A stretch of 64,000 nt of DNA from Azospirillum sp. 412522 (GTDB taxonomy: Bacteria; Pseudomonadota; Alphaproteobacteria; Azospirillales; Azospirillaceae): positions 124,001 to 188,000 of the forward strand of contig NZ_RWIJ01000101.1 of NCBI RefSeq assembly GCF_019805165.1, read 5' to 3'. The position numbers and the translations under genes were made by a program. Under the pieces are notes generated by a model, which was not told where the DNA came from, ran no database searches, and saw only the letters and a program-made list of their open reading frames with translations. Positions 1 to 8,385 of the stretch are shown one piece after another. Positions within the stretch are counted from its first letter, which is position 1. Each line of letters opens with the position of its first letter.

Positions 1-1
1 G

Positions 2-112
2 CAGCCGGGCATGACGGTCAGCGCCGAGATCAGGACCGGCCGCCGCCGCATCGCCGACTACCTGCTCTCCCCCCTGTCGCGCAGCGCCCAGGAGGCCATG
101 CACGAGCGGTAG
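2..112 (+). CDS. C-terminal end of an HlyD-family type I secretion adaptor (partial)
   Basis: The window opens inside a gene; only the last 36 residues and a TAG stop are visible. The ending, with a GMTVSAEI segment followed by a basic stretch and YLLSPL, matches the periplasmic/inner-membrane end of HlyD-type membrane fusion proteins, which link the ABC transporter of a type I secretion system to the outer-membrane channel. An ABC transporter partner would be expected upstream, outside the window. Several nearby genes lack signal peptides and look like type I substrates (the subtilase, the beta-helix repeat protein and the giant DUF4347 protein), so this exporter may serve one of them; that link is inference. 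Confidence 0.75.
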   Translation, partial: QPGMTVSAEIRTGRRRIADYLLSPLSRSAQEAMHER

Positions 113-129
113 GAGTTTCTTTTTCCAGA

Positions 130-160
130 ATCCCCCTCTCCCCCCGGGGAGAGAGGGGAT
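130..160. terminator. Hairpin between convergent genes
   Basis: A C-rich tract followed by its near-complementary G-rich tract (CCCCTCTCCCC against GGGGAGAGAGGGG) lies 20 bases after the adaptor stop and 20 bases before the subtilase stop on the other strand. The position between convergent genes suggests a shared terminator. There is no clear T-run on either side, so the call is moderate. Confidence 0.45.
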
Positions 161-179
161 CCGTTCCGGTCTCGGTTCC

Positions 180-1727
180 TTACGCCGCCATGTCGTGCGC
201 GTCGTGCCACGCGTGCAAGCCGTGGTCGGCATACTGGAAGGCCGGAAGCAGTTCCGGCGTCCAGCCGGCGACATCGGGCGTCATGTCCGATGTCGTCCCG
301 TGCGACGCCGTGCCGGCCGACACCGCGTGCCCCAGCAGGTCGCCGGCCTGAAGCTCCGCCACCTGCGCCTGGGCCGGGGTTTGCGCACCGAACAGGCCCT
401 TGTCGGCGGCGACCACCAGCGTGCCGTTCCACCACATTCCGCTCTGTCCCTTGACCACGTCGCGCCCGTCGAGCGCGCCCTTGTCGTAGGTCACCGCGGC
501 GTCGGTGGCGGCATAGCTGTGGCCGTTGACGCTCACGCTGCCGACGAACAGGTTGCGGTCCTGGCCGCCGGCGAAGCCGTCATTGTCGTACTGGACCTGC
601 ACCGTGTGGGCGCTGTCGGCCGACACGGTGGCGGTGAAGGCATAGTTCTTGGCCGCGGTGCCCACCGTGGCGCTGCCGACCGCATGGCCGTCGACCAGCA
701 GGGTGAAATGGGCGTTCACCCCGGCCGCCGCCGTGCCCTTGGCATTGACCAGGATGGTGGCGGTGGTGGTGGCCGGAGCACCGTTTCCGGTCCCGGGCAC
801 CGTCGGTGTCGCCGTCGTGCCATAGAGCTGGCCGATCTTCGCCAGCAGCGCCTGGGTGTCGAGGTCGGTGTAGCCGGTGCCGGCGATCGGCTTGCCGGTT
901 TCCCTGGCCAGCGACAGGAACTCGTCCTGGGTCAGGGCGCTGCCGCGCAACGCGATGGCCTCCTGCTGGGCGAGCGCCACCGCGGCGGTCACCGAGGGGG
1001 CGGCGAAGGAGGAGCCATTGGCCGTCATCGTCCGCCCGGCCAGATCGGTCAGCCGGATGTCGGTGCCGTCGGCGCAGAGGTCGGTGATGCCGGGGTTGCG
1101 TTGGGCCCAGCCCGGCATGGTGCCGTCGCCGCCCGACGCGCTGACGCAGATCGTGTTGTGGTCGGCGGCGAAGTAGGACACATCGGTCGCCGTCCCGTTC
1201 TGCCCGGCATTGCCGGCGGCGGCCGACACCAGAACCCGCTTGGCGGCGAGGCTCGCCAGCTCGTCCGACAGCAGGGTCGTGGTCTCCGACGAGGCGGAGC
1301 CGCCGGCCAGCGACAGGTTCACGCCGACGACGTTGTAGTCTGACGCATGGGCGACGACCCATTGCAGCGCCTGCTCGATCGCCGTCCCCGACGCGGTGGA
1401 GGCACCGTCCGGCATCACCTTCAGTGCGATGATGTCGAGGTCCGGCGCCTGCGACAGGATGCTGGAGGTCACCAGGGCGCCATGGGTGTCGGCGTTGGGA
1501 TTGCGCGCATCGGCATCGTTGTCGGCATAGTCGTGCTGATAGACCACGCGAGCGGCAGGCTCCCAGGTCGGCGACCATCCGCTGTCGATGACGACGACCG
1601 TCTCACCCCGGCCCGTATAGGTTCTGTTCGCCATGCTCTCCGCCTCTGCGCTGCCCGTTATGCCCATGGCCGAGGCCAGGGGCTGAAATCCGCGGGTTTT
1701 CCGGAGCAAAGTATGGACAGGCGCCAT
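180..1727 (-). CDS. S8 subtilisin-like serine peptidase with C-terminal carbohydrate-binding-like domain
   Basis: A 515-residue protein. The subtilase triad is visible: Asp in VVVIDSGW (about residue 48), His in THGALV (about 82) and Ser in NGSSFAAP (about 240), with the oxyanion Asn in AAGNAG. After a Pro/Thr-rich linker near residue 315, the last 180 residues contain a beta-sandwich-like module with LFVGSVSVNGHSY and GMWWNGTLV motifs, resembling Ca-dependent xylan-binding (CBM36/60-type) modules. There is no signal peptide, so export by a type I system is likely, and an adaptor end lies convergently downstream. An upstream TTG (1745) is possible, but the ATG at 1727 has a GAAGG ribosome site six bases ahead. 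The substrate is unknown. Confidence 0.85.
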   Translation of the reverse strand: MAPVHTLLRKTRGFQPLASAMGITGSAEAESMANRTYTGRGETVVVIDSGWSPTWEPAARVVYQHDYADNDADARNPNADTHGALVTSSILSQAPDLDIIALKVMPDGASTASGTAIEQALQWVVAHASDYNVVGVNLSLAGGSASSETTTLLSDELASLAAKRVLVSAAAGNAGQNGTATDVSYFAADHNTICVSASGGDGTMPGWAQRNPGITDLCADGTDIRLTDLAGRTMTANGSSFAAPSVTAAVALAQQEAIALRGSALTQDEFLSLARETGKPIAGTGYTDLDTQALLAKIGQLYGTTATPTVPGTGNGAPATTTATILVNAKGTAAAGVNAHFTLLVDGHAVGSATVGTAAKNYAFTATVSADSAHTVQVQYDNDGFAGGQDRNLFVGSVSVNGHSYAATDAAVTYDKGALDGRDVVKGQSGMWWNGTLVVAADKGLFGAQTPAQAQVAELQAGDLLGHAVSAGTASHGTTSDMTPDVAGWTPELLPAFQYADHGLHAWHDAHDMAA

Positions 1728-1833
1728 GTGGCCTTCGGATGACAAGGAAAGGGTGTTTTAGGGAAAGGGTATTTCGGGACGCGCGCCCGTCCGGCTATAA
1801 GCTGCGGATGCGGCCCCTTCCCCTCCGGATCCC

Positions 1834-3009
1834 ATGCTGACCTCATCGCAAGCCCTGGCCTTTGCCATTCAGCATCACAAGGCCGGGCGCTTGGGCGACG
1901 CTGAGCAGCTCTATGACATCGTTCTTCGCCAGAAGCCGGATGCCGCCGATTTCCTGTATCTGTGGGGGGTGCTGCGCGGCCAGCAGAACGATCTTCCGAT
2001 GGCGGAACTGCTTTGCCGCCAGGCATCGGAGCGCGACCCGCGGCTGCGGTTGTTCGACACGGAGCTTGGGGAGGCCATCCGCGGCAGCGGCGATTTCGAC
2101 CGTCTTCTTCAGCTGTTCGCCGCCGATGTGGCGCTGCGTCCCGGCTGCCTGCTCCTGACCCGTCCCGGTGAACAGAAGGCCGATCCGAATCTGCGCCCGC
2201 ATCTGGCCGGCGTGACGCTATGCTGCATCGACACCTTCTACCACAACTACGCCTTGATCGCCCTGAAGAACTGCTTGGCGCAGTGCCGGTTCGACGAGGT
2301 TCTGTTCCTGAGCGACCGGGATTTCGGCCTGCCGAACATCAAGACAAAAATTATCGGAAATCTTAAGAATTCTGCCGAATACAGCAGGTTCATACTAAAA
2401 GAACTACACAATTACATCAATACGTCCCATGTCATGATTGTCCAATGGGACGGATTCATTCTTGATGCCAGGCTCTGGTCGAACGAATACCTTGCGTACG
2501 ATTATATCGGCGCCAGATGGAAGAGCTTCGACGACGAGGCGAACGTCGGCAATGGCGGGTTCTCGCTGCGCTCCCGCCGGTTGCTTCATGCGACGGCCGA
2601 TGCCGAGATCACGCAGACCCATCCCGAAGACGTGCATCTGTGCCGGACATATCGGCCGCTGCTGCAGCAGCGTTACGGCATCTCCTACGCTCCGCAAGCC
2701 CTGGCCGACCGTTTTTCCGTTGAATGGGTGGCTTCCCCCGCGGAACTGTCCGACCCGGTGCTGACCTTCGGTTTCCACAGCCTCTACCGCATGCATCGGG
2801 TGCTGGATCCCGATCAGATCGGAAATTTCCTGGACGACATTCCGCCGGCGACCCTGACCAGTCCCAGCATGATCCTGCTGGCGGCGTCCTTCCTGCGCAT
2901 GGGCCATCCCGTCCAGGCTCATGCCATCGCCTCCCGCATCCTGGCGCTGGACCCCGACCACCCTCACAAGGCGGAAGTGATGATGCTTCTGAAGCAGGCG
3001 GGGGGCTGA
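1834..3009 (+). CDS. TPR-like N-terminus plus DUF5672 glycosyltransferase-like protein
   Basis: A 391-residue cytoplasmic protein. Residues 1-110 are helical with a tetratricopeptide look (AIQHHKAGRLGDAEQLY, then DAADFLYLWG). The central part has the DUF5672 signature: IVQWDGFILD, YDYIGARW, GNGGFSLRS and HPEDVHLC, a family usually found among glycosyltransferase genes. The C-terminus returns to TPR-like helices. Bases about 2330-2510 are clearly more AT-rich than the rest of the gene, which suggests a mosaic origin. It diverges from the subtilase by about 100 bases. The next gene begins 75 bases after its stop. The activity and sugar are not known. Confidence 0.75.
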   Translation: MLTSSQALAFAIQHHKAGRLGDAEQLYDIVLRQKPDAADFLYLWGVLRGQQNDLPMAELLCRQASERDPRLRLFDTELGEAIRGSGDFDRLLQLFAADVALRPGCLLLTRPGEQKADPNLRPHLAGVTLCCIDTFYHNYALIALKNCLAQCRFDEVLFLSDRDFGLPNIKTKIIGNLKNSAEYSRFILKELHNYINTSHVMIVQWDGFILDARLWSNEYLAYDYIGARWKSFDDEANVGNGGFSLRSRRLLHATADAEITQTHPEDVHLCRTYRPLLQQRYGISYAPQALADRFSVEWVASPAELSDPVLTFGFHSLYRMHRVLDPDQIGNFLDDIPPATLTSPSMILLAASFLRMGHPVQAHAIASRILALDPDHPHKAEVMMLLKQAGG

Positions 3010-3083
3010 TGCGGCGCTCCGGTTCTTGGCGTCTTCTCCCGCTTCATCTGTTGCTCCTTGGGAAGAAACCTGAGGGGACGCTC

Positions 3084-4121
3084 ATGGCGGTCTCGTTCCT
3101 GTTCTCGTGGGGAGGCACGGCTCTCCTGGCGGCGACACCGGCCCTGTCGGCCGAGTTGCCGGATGCGCCGGCGCTGGAGGTGCCGGTGCGTTGCCGGATC
3201 GGGGCGGAGTGCTTCGTTCAGAATTATGTCGATGCCGATCCGGGACCGGGAATGCGGGATTTCGCCTGCGGACGGCTGACCTATGACGGGCACAAGGGCA
3301 CCGATTTCCGGCTGCCCGACCTGGAGGCGATGCGGCGCGGGGTGGCGGTGGTGGCGGCCGCTCCCGGCACGGTGGCGCGTGTGCGGGACGGTATGGAGGA
3401 TGTCAGCATCCGGCAGAGCGGCGGGGCGCCGGCCGGGCGGGAGGCCGGGAATGCGGTGGTGGTCGACCATGGCAACGGTTGGGAGACCCAGTACAGCCAC
3501 CTGAAGCGCGGCAGCATCGTGGTCAAGCCGGGCGACCGGGTGCAGGCAGGCACCGTGCTGGCCCAGGTCGGGTTGTCCGGCAACACCGAGTTTCCCCATG
3601 TCGATTTCGGCATCCGCCATGACGGCCACACCCTCGACCCCTATACCGGCAAGGAGGTGGGAACCGGCGAGGCGCCGGCCTGTGCCGCCGACCAGGGGGC
3701 TGTGCCGGTGCCGTCGGGCACGCTGTGGAGTGCCGACGCACGCCGGACCCTTGCCTACCGGCCAAGTGCCGTGCTCGGCGCCGGTCTTGCGACGGAGGCG
3801 CCGAAGGCGGAGGTGGCGCGGAATGGCGGCTATGGCGGCAGGCCCTTGCCGGCCGATACACCGGTGCTGGGGGTGTGGACGGAACTGATGGGCGGGCGGC
3901 AGGGCGACCGCGTGACGCTGGAGGTGACCGGCCCGGACGGTCGCCGCCTGTTCCGCAACGAGGGCGCGGTGCCGCGTCCGCTGGCCGTGCTGTTCTTCGG
4001 CACCGAGATGAGGAAGCCCGCTCCCGGTTCCTGGGCGCCCGGTCCCTACCGGGTGACGGTGACGCTGCGCCATGGCGATGAGACGGTGCTGCGGGAGGAG
4101 CGACAGGTGGAAGTGCGCTGA
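3084..4121 (+). CDS. Secreted M23-family (LytM-like) peptidase
   Basis: A 345-residue protein with an N-terminal signal peptide (hydrophobic stretch ending LSAELP). The zinc-peptidase core is recognisable: YDGHKGTDFR carries the first His and the Asp, TQYSHLKRG follows, and HVDFGIRH supplies the last HxD/H motif. M23 enzymes cut cross-bridge peptides in the cell wall or act as envelope regulators. The C-terminal third is an immunoglobulin-like beta domain (TLEVTGPDGRRLF) of unknown role. The start at 3084 is chosen for its GAGGGG site nine bases ahead and because it places the signal peptide at the N-terminus; an in-frame ATG at 3009 overlaps the previous stop but would add a charged leader. 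Confidence 0.85.
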   Translation: MAVSFLFSWGGTALLAATPALSAELPDAPALEVPVRCRIGAECFVQNYVDADPGPGMRDFACGRLTYDGHKGTDFRLPDLEAMRRGVAVVAAAPGTVARVRDGMEDVSIRQSGGAPAGREAGNAVVVDHGNGWETQYSHLKRGSIVVKPGDRVQAGTVLAQVGLSGNTEFPHVDFGIRHDGHTLDPYTGKEVGTGEAPACAADQGAVPVPSGTLWSADARRTLAYRPSAVLGAGLATEAPKAEVARNGGYGGRPLPADTPVLGVWTELMGGRQGDRVTLEVTGPDGRRLFRNEGAVPRPLAVLFFGTEMRKPAPGSWAPGPYRVTVTLRHGDETVLREERQVEVR

Positions 4122-4167
4122 CCAGGTTGAAGAGGGATCGATCAGGACAACGGACAGGATGAGGCAA

Positions 4168-4199
4168 GTGACAACTGCTCCGGATTTGACAGTTGTCAC
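4168..4199. promoter_or_regulatory. Perfect 10-bp inverted repeat upstream of the beta-helix gene
   Basis: The arms GTGACAACTG and CAGTTGTCAC are perfectly complementary around a 12-base spacer. The site sits 47 bases after the M23 stop and 112 bases before the chosen start of the beta-helix gene. No T-run follows, so it fits a protein-binding operator better than an intrinsic terminator, but a factor-dependent terminator cannot be excluded. Confidence 0.55.
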
Positions 4200-4310
4200 G
4201 AAATGAACACCGGGTTCCTATACGAAAGTTTACATCCGAAAGGATGGCACTACCTCCTTATTAAGTGTTTTTGTCGTGTGATTGCCCGGTATCGGCAAGG
4301 CAATCCGGCA

Positions 4311-7157
4311 ATGACAGACACTCAGCAGGCCTTCTACGTCGCGACCAACGGCAACGATTCCTGGTCGGGCCGTTTGGCGGCACCCAATGCCGACGGTACC
4401 GATGGTCCCTTCGCCACGCTGGAGCGCGCGCAGGGTGCGATGCGGGCGACCGGCATTCGCGACACCTATGTCCGCGGCGGCACCTATGCCATGGCGCGCG
4501 CGGTCACGCTGACCGGAGCCGACAACGGCGTGCGCATCATGGCCTTTCCGGGCGAGACGCCGGTGTTCAGCGGCGGCGAGCGGGTCGGCGGCTTCACCGA
4601 CATCGGTGGCGGACTCTTCGCCGCGGCGACATCGGCGACGGGGCTGGACGTTTCCATCGGCGGGGTGCGGCAGAAGGTGGCGCAGACCGGCGACTGGAAT
4701 GCCGGCGACGCCCGCTCCGGCTGGTCGATCCTGGAGGCGGCGGCCGGCGGCGCCAGCAAGACCAGCCTGCGCGTCGGCGCGGGCGACGGGGCGATGGCGG
4801 CGGTGCTGGCCGCCGGCATCCAGCCCGGCACGATGGTCCAGACCTTCGACACCGAACGGCTGTCCGACAACATCGTCGGCGTCGCCTCCGCCGATGCCGG
4901 CAGCCGGACCATCAATTTCACGCAAGGGGTGAAATACGCTCTGCGCAGCGGCGGCACCTATCGCCTGCTGAACGACGACGCCTTCATCCGCGACGCCGGG
5001 GAGTTCGCCTGGCAGGCCGAGACCGGCCGGCTGGTGGTGAAGCCGCAGGACCCGGCTGCCCTGCTGGGCCAGGGCGCGGTGGTGGCGCGGCTGGGCACAT
5101 TGCTGGCGCTGAACGGGGCGAGCGGCGTCACCCTGCAGGGGCTGACCTTCGCCGACACCACCTGGGACGGATCGGCACTGACGCTGACCAACGCGTCGGG
5201 CAACAGCATCGCCGGCAACCGTTTCATCAATGCCGGCACGGCGATGACGCTGACCGGGTCCTCGTCCAACGTGATCGAAGCCAACCGGATGGAGCATCTG
5301 GGGGCGGGCGGCATCAAGGTGACCTACGGCAGCAACGCCAACCGCATCGGCGCCAACAGCATGGACGGCATCGGCGAGGTGCTGAAGGACGTCGCCGGCA
5401 TCCAGCTCTACGGCACCAGCGGCACGCTGATCTCCGGCAACGACATCCGCAACAGCACGCGCTACGGCATCTCGATCAAGAACTGGGACGGCGCCACCGT
5501 CAACACCGACACGGTGGTGGAGTACAACCGTCTTTACAACACGATGACCGAGACGGCCGACGGCGGCGCCATCGAGATGCTGGGCCGGTCCAACGTCGAC
5601 ACCCGCACGACCATCCGCGGCAACGACATCCGCAACGTCGGCGGTCTGGCGACCGACGGGTCGGGCTGGCTCGACCGCCAGAAGAGCTTCGGCATCTATC
5701 TGGACGACATGGCCAACGGCGTCACCGTCCAGGACAACTTCCTCCAGAACACCGGCTGGGCCAGCGTCTTCATCCATGGCGGCGATTCCAACACCGTCAC
5801 CAACAACTTCGCCACCCTGTCCAACCCGCGCGAACGCTTCATCCGCCTGGAGTGGGTGCCGAGCGCCGGCAGCATCGGGCTGCTCAGCAACAACCGGGTG
5901 ACCGGCAACGTCATCTCCTCCTCCACCGGCGTGGATTACTGGGAGTTCTGGACCCCCGGCTCCTACAGCGTCACCGGCAACCTGCTGCAGGGCATCCGCG
6001 GGCTGAACGGTGGCGACACGGTGTCGTCCGGACTGTTCGCCAATCCGGCGGCCGGCGATTTCCGGCTGGGCAGCGGGGCCGCTGCGGCCCTCGGTCTGTC
6101 ACTGGGCATCCATGACCTGGACTGGGGACGGATTGGATTCGCCCCGCTGACGGTGCCGGGGATTCCCAGCCCCGGTGGGGGAACCGGGGTCGGGGGCTCC
6201 CCGGCGACCGGTACTGGCGCTCCTGCCGCGGCGGCCGGGCCGGCCTTCTCGCCCCTGGCCTACATCGCGTCCTACGCCGACCTGTCCGCCGCCTTCGGGG
6301 CCAACGCCGCCGCCGGTGCGGCGCATTACATCACCAGCGGCCGGGCGGAGGGGCGGAGCGTGGGCTTCGACCCGCTGGCCTACATCGCCTCCTACGGCGA
6401 CCTTGCCGCCGCCTTCGGGACCAACGGCGACGCGGGGGCGGCGCATTACATCACCAGCGGCCGGGCGGAGGGGCGGAGCGTGAGCTTCGACCCGCTGGCC
6501 TACATCGCCTCCTACGGCGACCTTGCCGCCGCCTTCGGGACCAACGGCGACGCGGGGGCGGCGCATTACATCACCAGCGGCCGGGCGGAGGGGCGGAGCG
6601 TGAGCTTCGACCCGCTGGCCTACATCGCCTCCTACGGCGACCTTGCCGCCGCCTTCGGGACCAACGGCGACGCGGGGGCGGCGCATTACATCACCAGCGG
6701 CCGGGCGGAGGGGCGGAGCGTGAGCTTCGACCCGCTGGCCTACATCGCCTCCTATGGCGACCTGTCGGCCGCTTTCGGGACCGACAGGGCGGCGGCGGAA
6801 AAGCACTATATCGCCAGCGGCCGGGCAGAAGGGCGGTCGGTCAGCTTCAACCCGCTGTCCTATCTGGCCGCCAATCCCGACCTGGCCGCCGCCTTCGGGA
6901 CCGACACCACCCGGGCCGAGCTGCATTACCTGGGCACCGGCCGGACGGAGGGGCGGAGCACCGGCTTCAACGCTGCGGCCTATCTGGCGGCCAACGGCGA
7001 CGTGGCAGCCGCCATCGGAGGCGACCTGACGGCAGCGATGCGGCATTACATCCTGTACGGCCGCCAGGAGGGCCGGGCGCTGAGCCCCGCCCCCGCCGCC
7101 CGCGCCGCCGCGGCGCTGCTGCCGGACAGCGCCCTGCTGGCCGCCGGGATGGGGTGA
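4311..7157 (+). CDS. Right-handed beta-helix protein with C-terminal 40-residue tandem repeats
   Basis: A 948-residue protein. It opens with FYVATNGNDSWSG, the usual start of parallel beta-helix polysaccharide-active proteins. Residues about 200-600 are Asn/Gly/Thr-rich rungs (NRFINAG, GNDIRNS, NNRVTGN) typical of pectate-lyase-like folds. After a Gly/Pro linker come seven 40-residue repeats (PLAYIASYGDLAAAFG, HYITSGRAEGRS). There is no signal peptide, so a type I exported surface or extracellular protein is likely. An in-frame ATG at 4203 exists, but the leader from there is unlike the rest and the protein core begins at MTDTQQAFYV. Enzyme activity and substrate are not evident; a lyase, an epimerase or a structural role are all possible. 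Confidence 0.8.
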   Translation: MTDTQQAFYVATNGNDSWSGRLAAPNADGTDGPFATLERAQGAMRATGIRDTYVRGGTYAMARAVTLTGADNGVRIMAFPGETPVFSGGERVGGFTDIGGGLFAAATSATGLDVSIGGVRQKVAQTGDWNAGDARSGWSILEAAAGGASKTSLRVGAGDGAMAAVLAAGIQPGTMVQTFDTERLSDNIVGVASADAGSRTINFTQGVKYALRSGGTYRLLNDDAFIRDAGEFAWQAETGRLVVKPQDPAALLGQGAVVARLGTLLALNGASGVTLQGLTFADTTWDGSALTLTNASGNSIAGNRFINAGTAMTLTGSSSNVIEANRMEHLGAGGIKVTYGSNANRIGANSMDGIGEVLKDVAGIQLYGTSGTLISGNDIRNSTRYGISIKNWDGATVNTDTVVEYNRLYNTMTETADGGAIEMLGRSNVDTRTTIRGNDIRNVGGLATDGSGWLDRQKSFGIYLDDMANGVTVQDNFLQNTGWASVFIHGGDSNTVTNNFATLSNPRERFIRLEWVPSAGSIGLLSNNRVTGNVISSSTGVDYWEFWTPGSYSVTGNLLQGIRGLNGGDTVSSGLFANPAAGDFRLGSGAAAALGLSLGIHDLDWGRIGFAPLTVPGIPSPGGGTGVGGSPATGTGAPAAAAGPAFSPLAYIASYADLSAAFGANAAAGAAHYITSGRAEGRSVGFDPLAYIASYGDLAAAFGTNGDAGAAHYITSGRAEGRSVSFDPLAYIASYGDLAAAFGTNGDAGAAHYITSGRAEGRSVSFDPLAYIASYGDLAAAFGTNGDAGAAHYITSGRAEGRSVSFDPLAYIASYGDLSAAFGTDRAAAEKHYIASGRAEGRSVSFNPLSYLAANPDLAAAFGTDTTRAELHYLGTGRTEGRSTGFNAAAYLAANGDVAAAIGGDLTAAMRHYILYGRQEGRALSPAPAARAAAALLPDSALLAAGMG
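6246..7085 (+). repeat. Seven tandem 120-bp coding repeats
   Basis: The array is exactly seven units of 120 bases. Units two to four (6366-6725) are identical at the nucleotide level; the first and the last three have drifted. Each unit encodes 40 residues with a conserved HYI-SGR-EGR core. Perfect identity of the middle copies implies recent amplification or gene conversion. Confidence 0.95.
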
Positions 7158-7260
7158 GCGGGTGCCCCCTCCCGCCTGATCGGGTGACAAGCTGGGCGTG
7201 AGCCGTTACAACGGCCCGTTCGGCGCCGCTGTCCCGCGGCACCCGGATTTCCATGCGGGG

Positions 7261-8385
7261 ATGATGGCTCAGGCTCTTCTCGACACCCCCTTCGCCCAAC
7301 CGGCGAAGCCCGGCCCTGCCTCCGATCCGGAACCGGGCCCTGGCCCGGGCGAGTCCGGGCCGGGGAAGCCGGCCGGACGGCGGTGGCCGGTGCTGGTCAA
7401 GCTGGCGGTGACGGTCGTGGTCCTGGGTGCGCTCGCCGCCGGAGCCGACTGGGCCGGCATTGCCGCGCGCCTGTCGGCCGCCGATCCCCTGCTGTTCGCC
7501 GCCGGCTTCGCCGTGAAGGCGCTGACCCTGCCCTTCGCCTCGCAGCGGTGGCGGGCGGTCGGCCGGGCCGCCGGCTTCTCCCTGACCCGCTGGACCGCCT
7601 TCCGCCTGCAGATGGCCAGCGGATTCCTCGGCCAGATCCTGCCGGGATCGGTCGGGGCCGACCTGCTGCGCGGCTGGTTCACCTGGCGGCTCGGCCATCC
7701 GGCCGGCCCGGTGATGCTGGCCCTGCTGGTCGACCGGCTGATGGCGCTGCTGGGCGTGGTGCTGATCGGGCTGGTCGGGCTGCCGCATCTGGCCGCGGTG
7801 GCGCCGCCCGCCGTCGCCGGCACCGTGCTGGCCGGGGCTTTGGTCCTGGCGGTGGCCATGGGGCTGCTGCTGCTGGCCGGGCGCATCCCGCGCGACCGGC
7901 TGCCGATCCCGAAGCGGCTGCGCGACGGCGCGCTGGGGCGGACGGTCTGGACAGCCGTGGCGCAGCTGCGCGCCATGGGCGGAAACCCGTCAGCCTGGGC
8001 GGCGCTGGGCCACAGCATCGGCGTCCATCTCGCCACCATCGGCGCCACCATCCTGTTCGCCCGCTCGGTCGGCCTGCCGCTCGGCTGGCTGGACGGGCTG
8101 GCCATCGTGCCGGCCGCCATCGTCGCCGCAGCATTGCCCGTCTCGCTCGGCGGCTGGGGCGTGCGCGAGGGGGCGATGGTCGCCGGCTTCGCGCTGCTCG
8201 GCTTCAACGCCGACGCGGCCCTTCTGGTCTCGCTGCTGATCGGGCTGTCGATCGCCATTCTGTCGCTGCCCGGCGGCCTGTTCTGGCTGCTGCTGCGCAA
8301 CGAGACCGCGGCACGGCCGGAGGACGGCTCCCTTGCCGGCTCCTCTGGCGGACCTGACGCTTTTCCCACGGATTTCCCGCGATGA
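7261..8385 (+). CDS. LPG-synthase-type (AglD/UPF0104-like) integral membrane protein
   Basis: A 374-residue protein with about eight hydrophobic segments after a Pro/Gly-rich cytoplasmic leader. The pattern of membrane segments with QILPGSVGADLLR and SLGGWGVREGAM motifs matches the lysylphosphatidylglycerol-synthase transmembrane family, members of which accompany lipid-linked sugar synthesis. Its stop overlaps the start of the next gene by four bases (ATGA), so the two are translationally coupled and probably act in one pathway, for example making or flipping a polyprenyl-phosphate sugar. A GTG at 7198 would add 21 residues. The transported lipid is unknown. Confidence 0.75.
   Translation: MMAQALLDTPFAQPAKPGPASDPEPGPGPGESGPGKPAGRRWPVLVKLAVTVVVLGALAAGADWAGIAARLSAADPLLFAAGFAVKALTLPFASQRWRAVGRAAGFSLTRWTAFRLQMASGFLGQILPGSVGADLLRGWFTWRLGHPAGPVMLALLVDRLMALLGVVLIGLVGLPHLAAVAPPAVAGTVLAGALVLAVAMGLLLLAGRIPRDRLPIPKRLRDGALGRTVWTAVAQLRAMGGNPSAWAALGHSIGVHLATIGATILFARSVGLPLGWLDGLAIVPAAIVAAALPVSLGGWGVREGAMVAGFALLGFNADAALLVSLLIGLSIAILSLPGGLFWLLLRNETAARPEDGSLAGSSGGPDAFPTDFPR

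Noticed and set aside
195..1343. Long plus-strand reading frame opposite the subtilase
   Set aside because: It is antisense to a gene with a complete catalytic triad, is rich in Arg/Gly/His, and matches no family; such shadows are common in GC-rich DNA.
4230..5777. Minus-strand frame opposite the beta-helix gene
   Set aside because: Asp/Val/Gly-rich shadow with no recognisable domain.
6246..7085. Possible CRISPR array
   Set aside because: The 120-base units are contiguous, in frame and coding, with no spacers.
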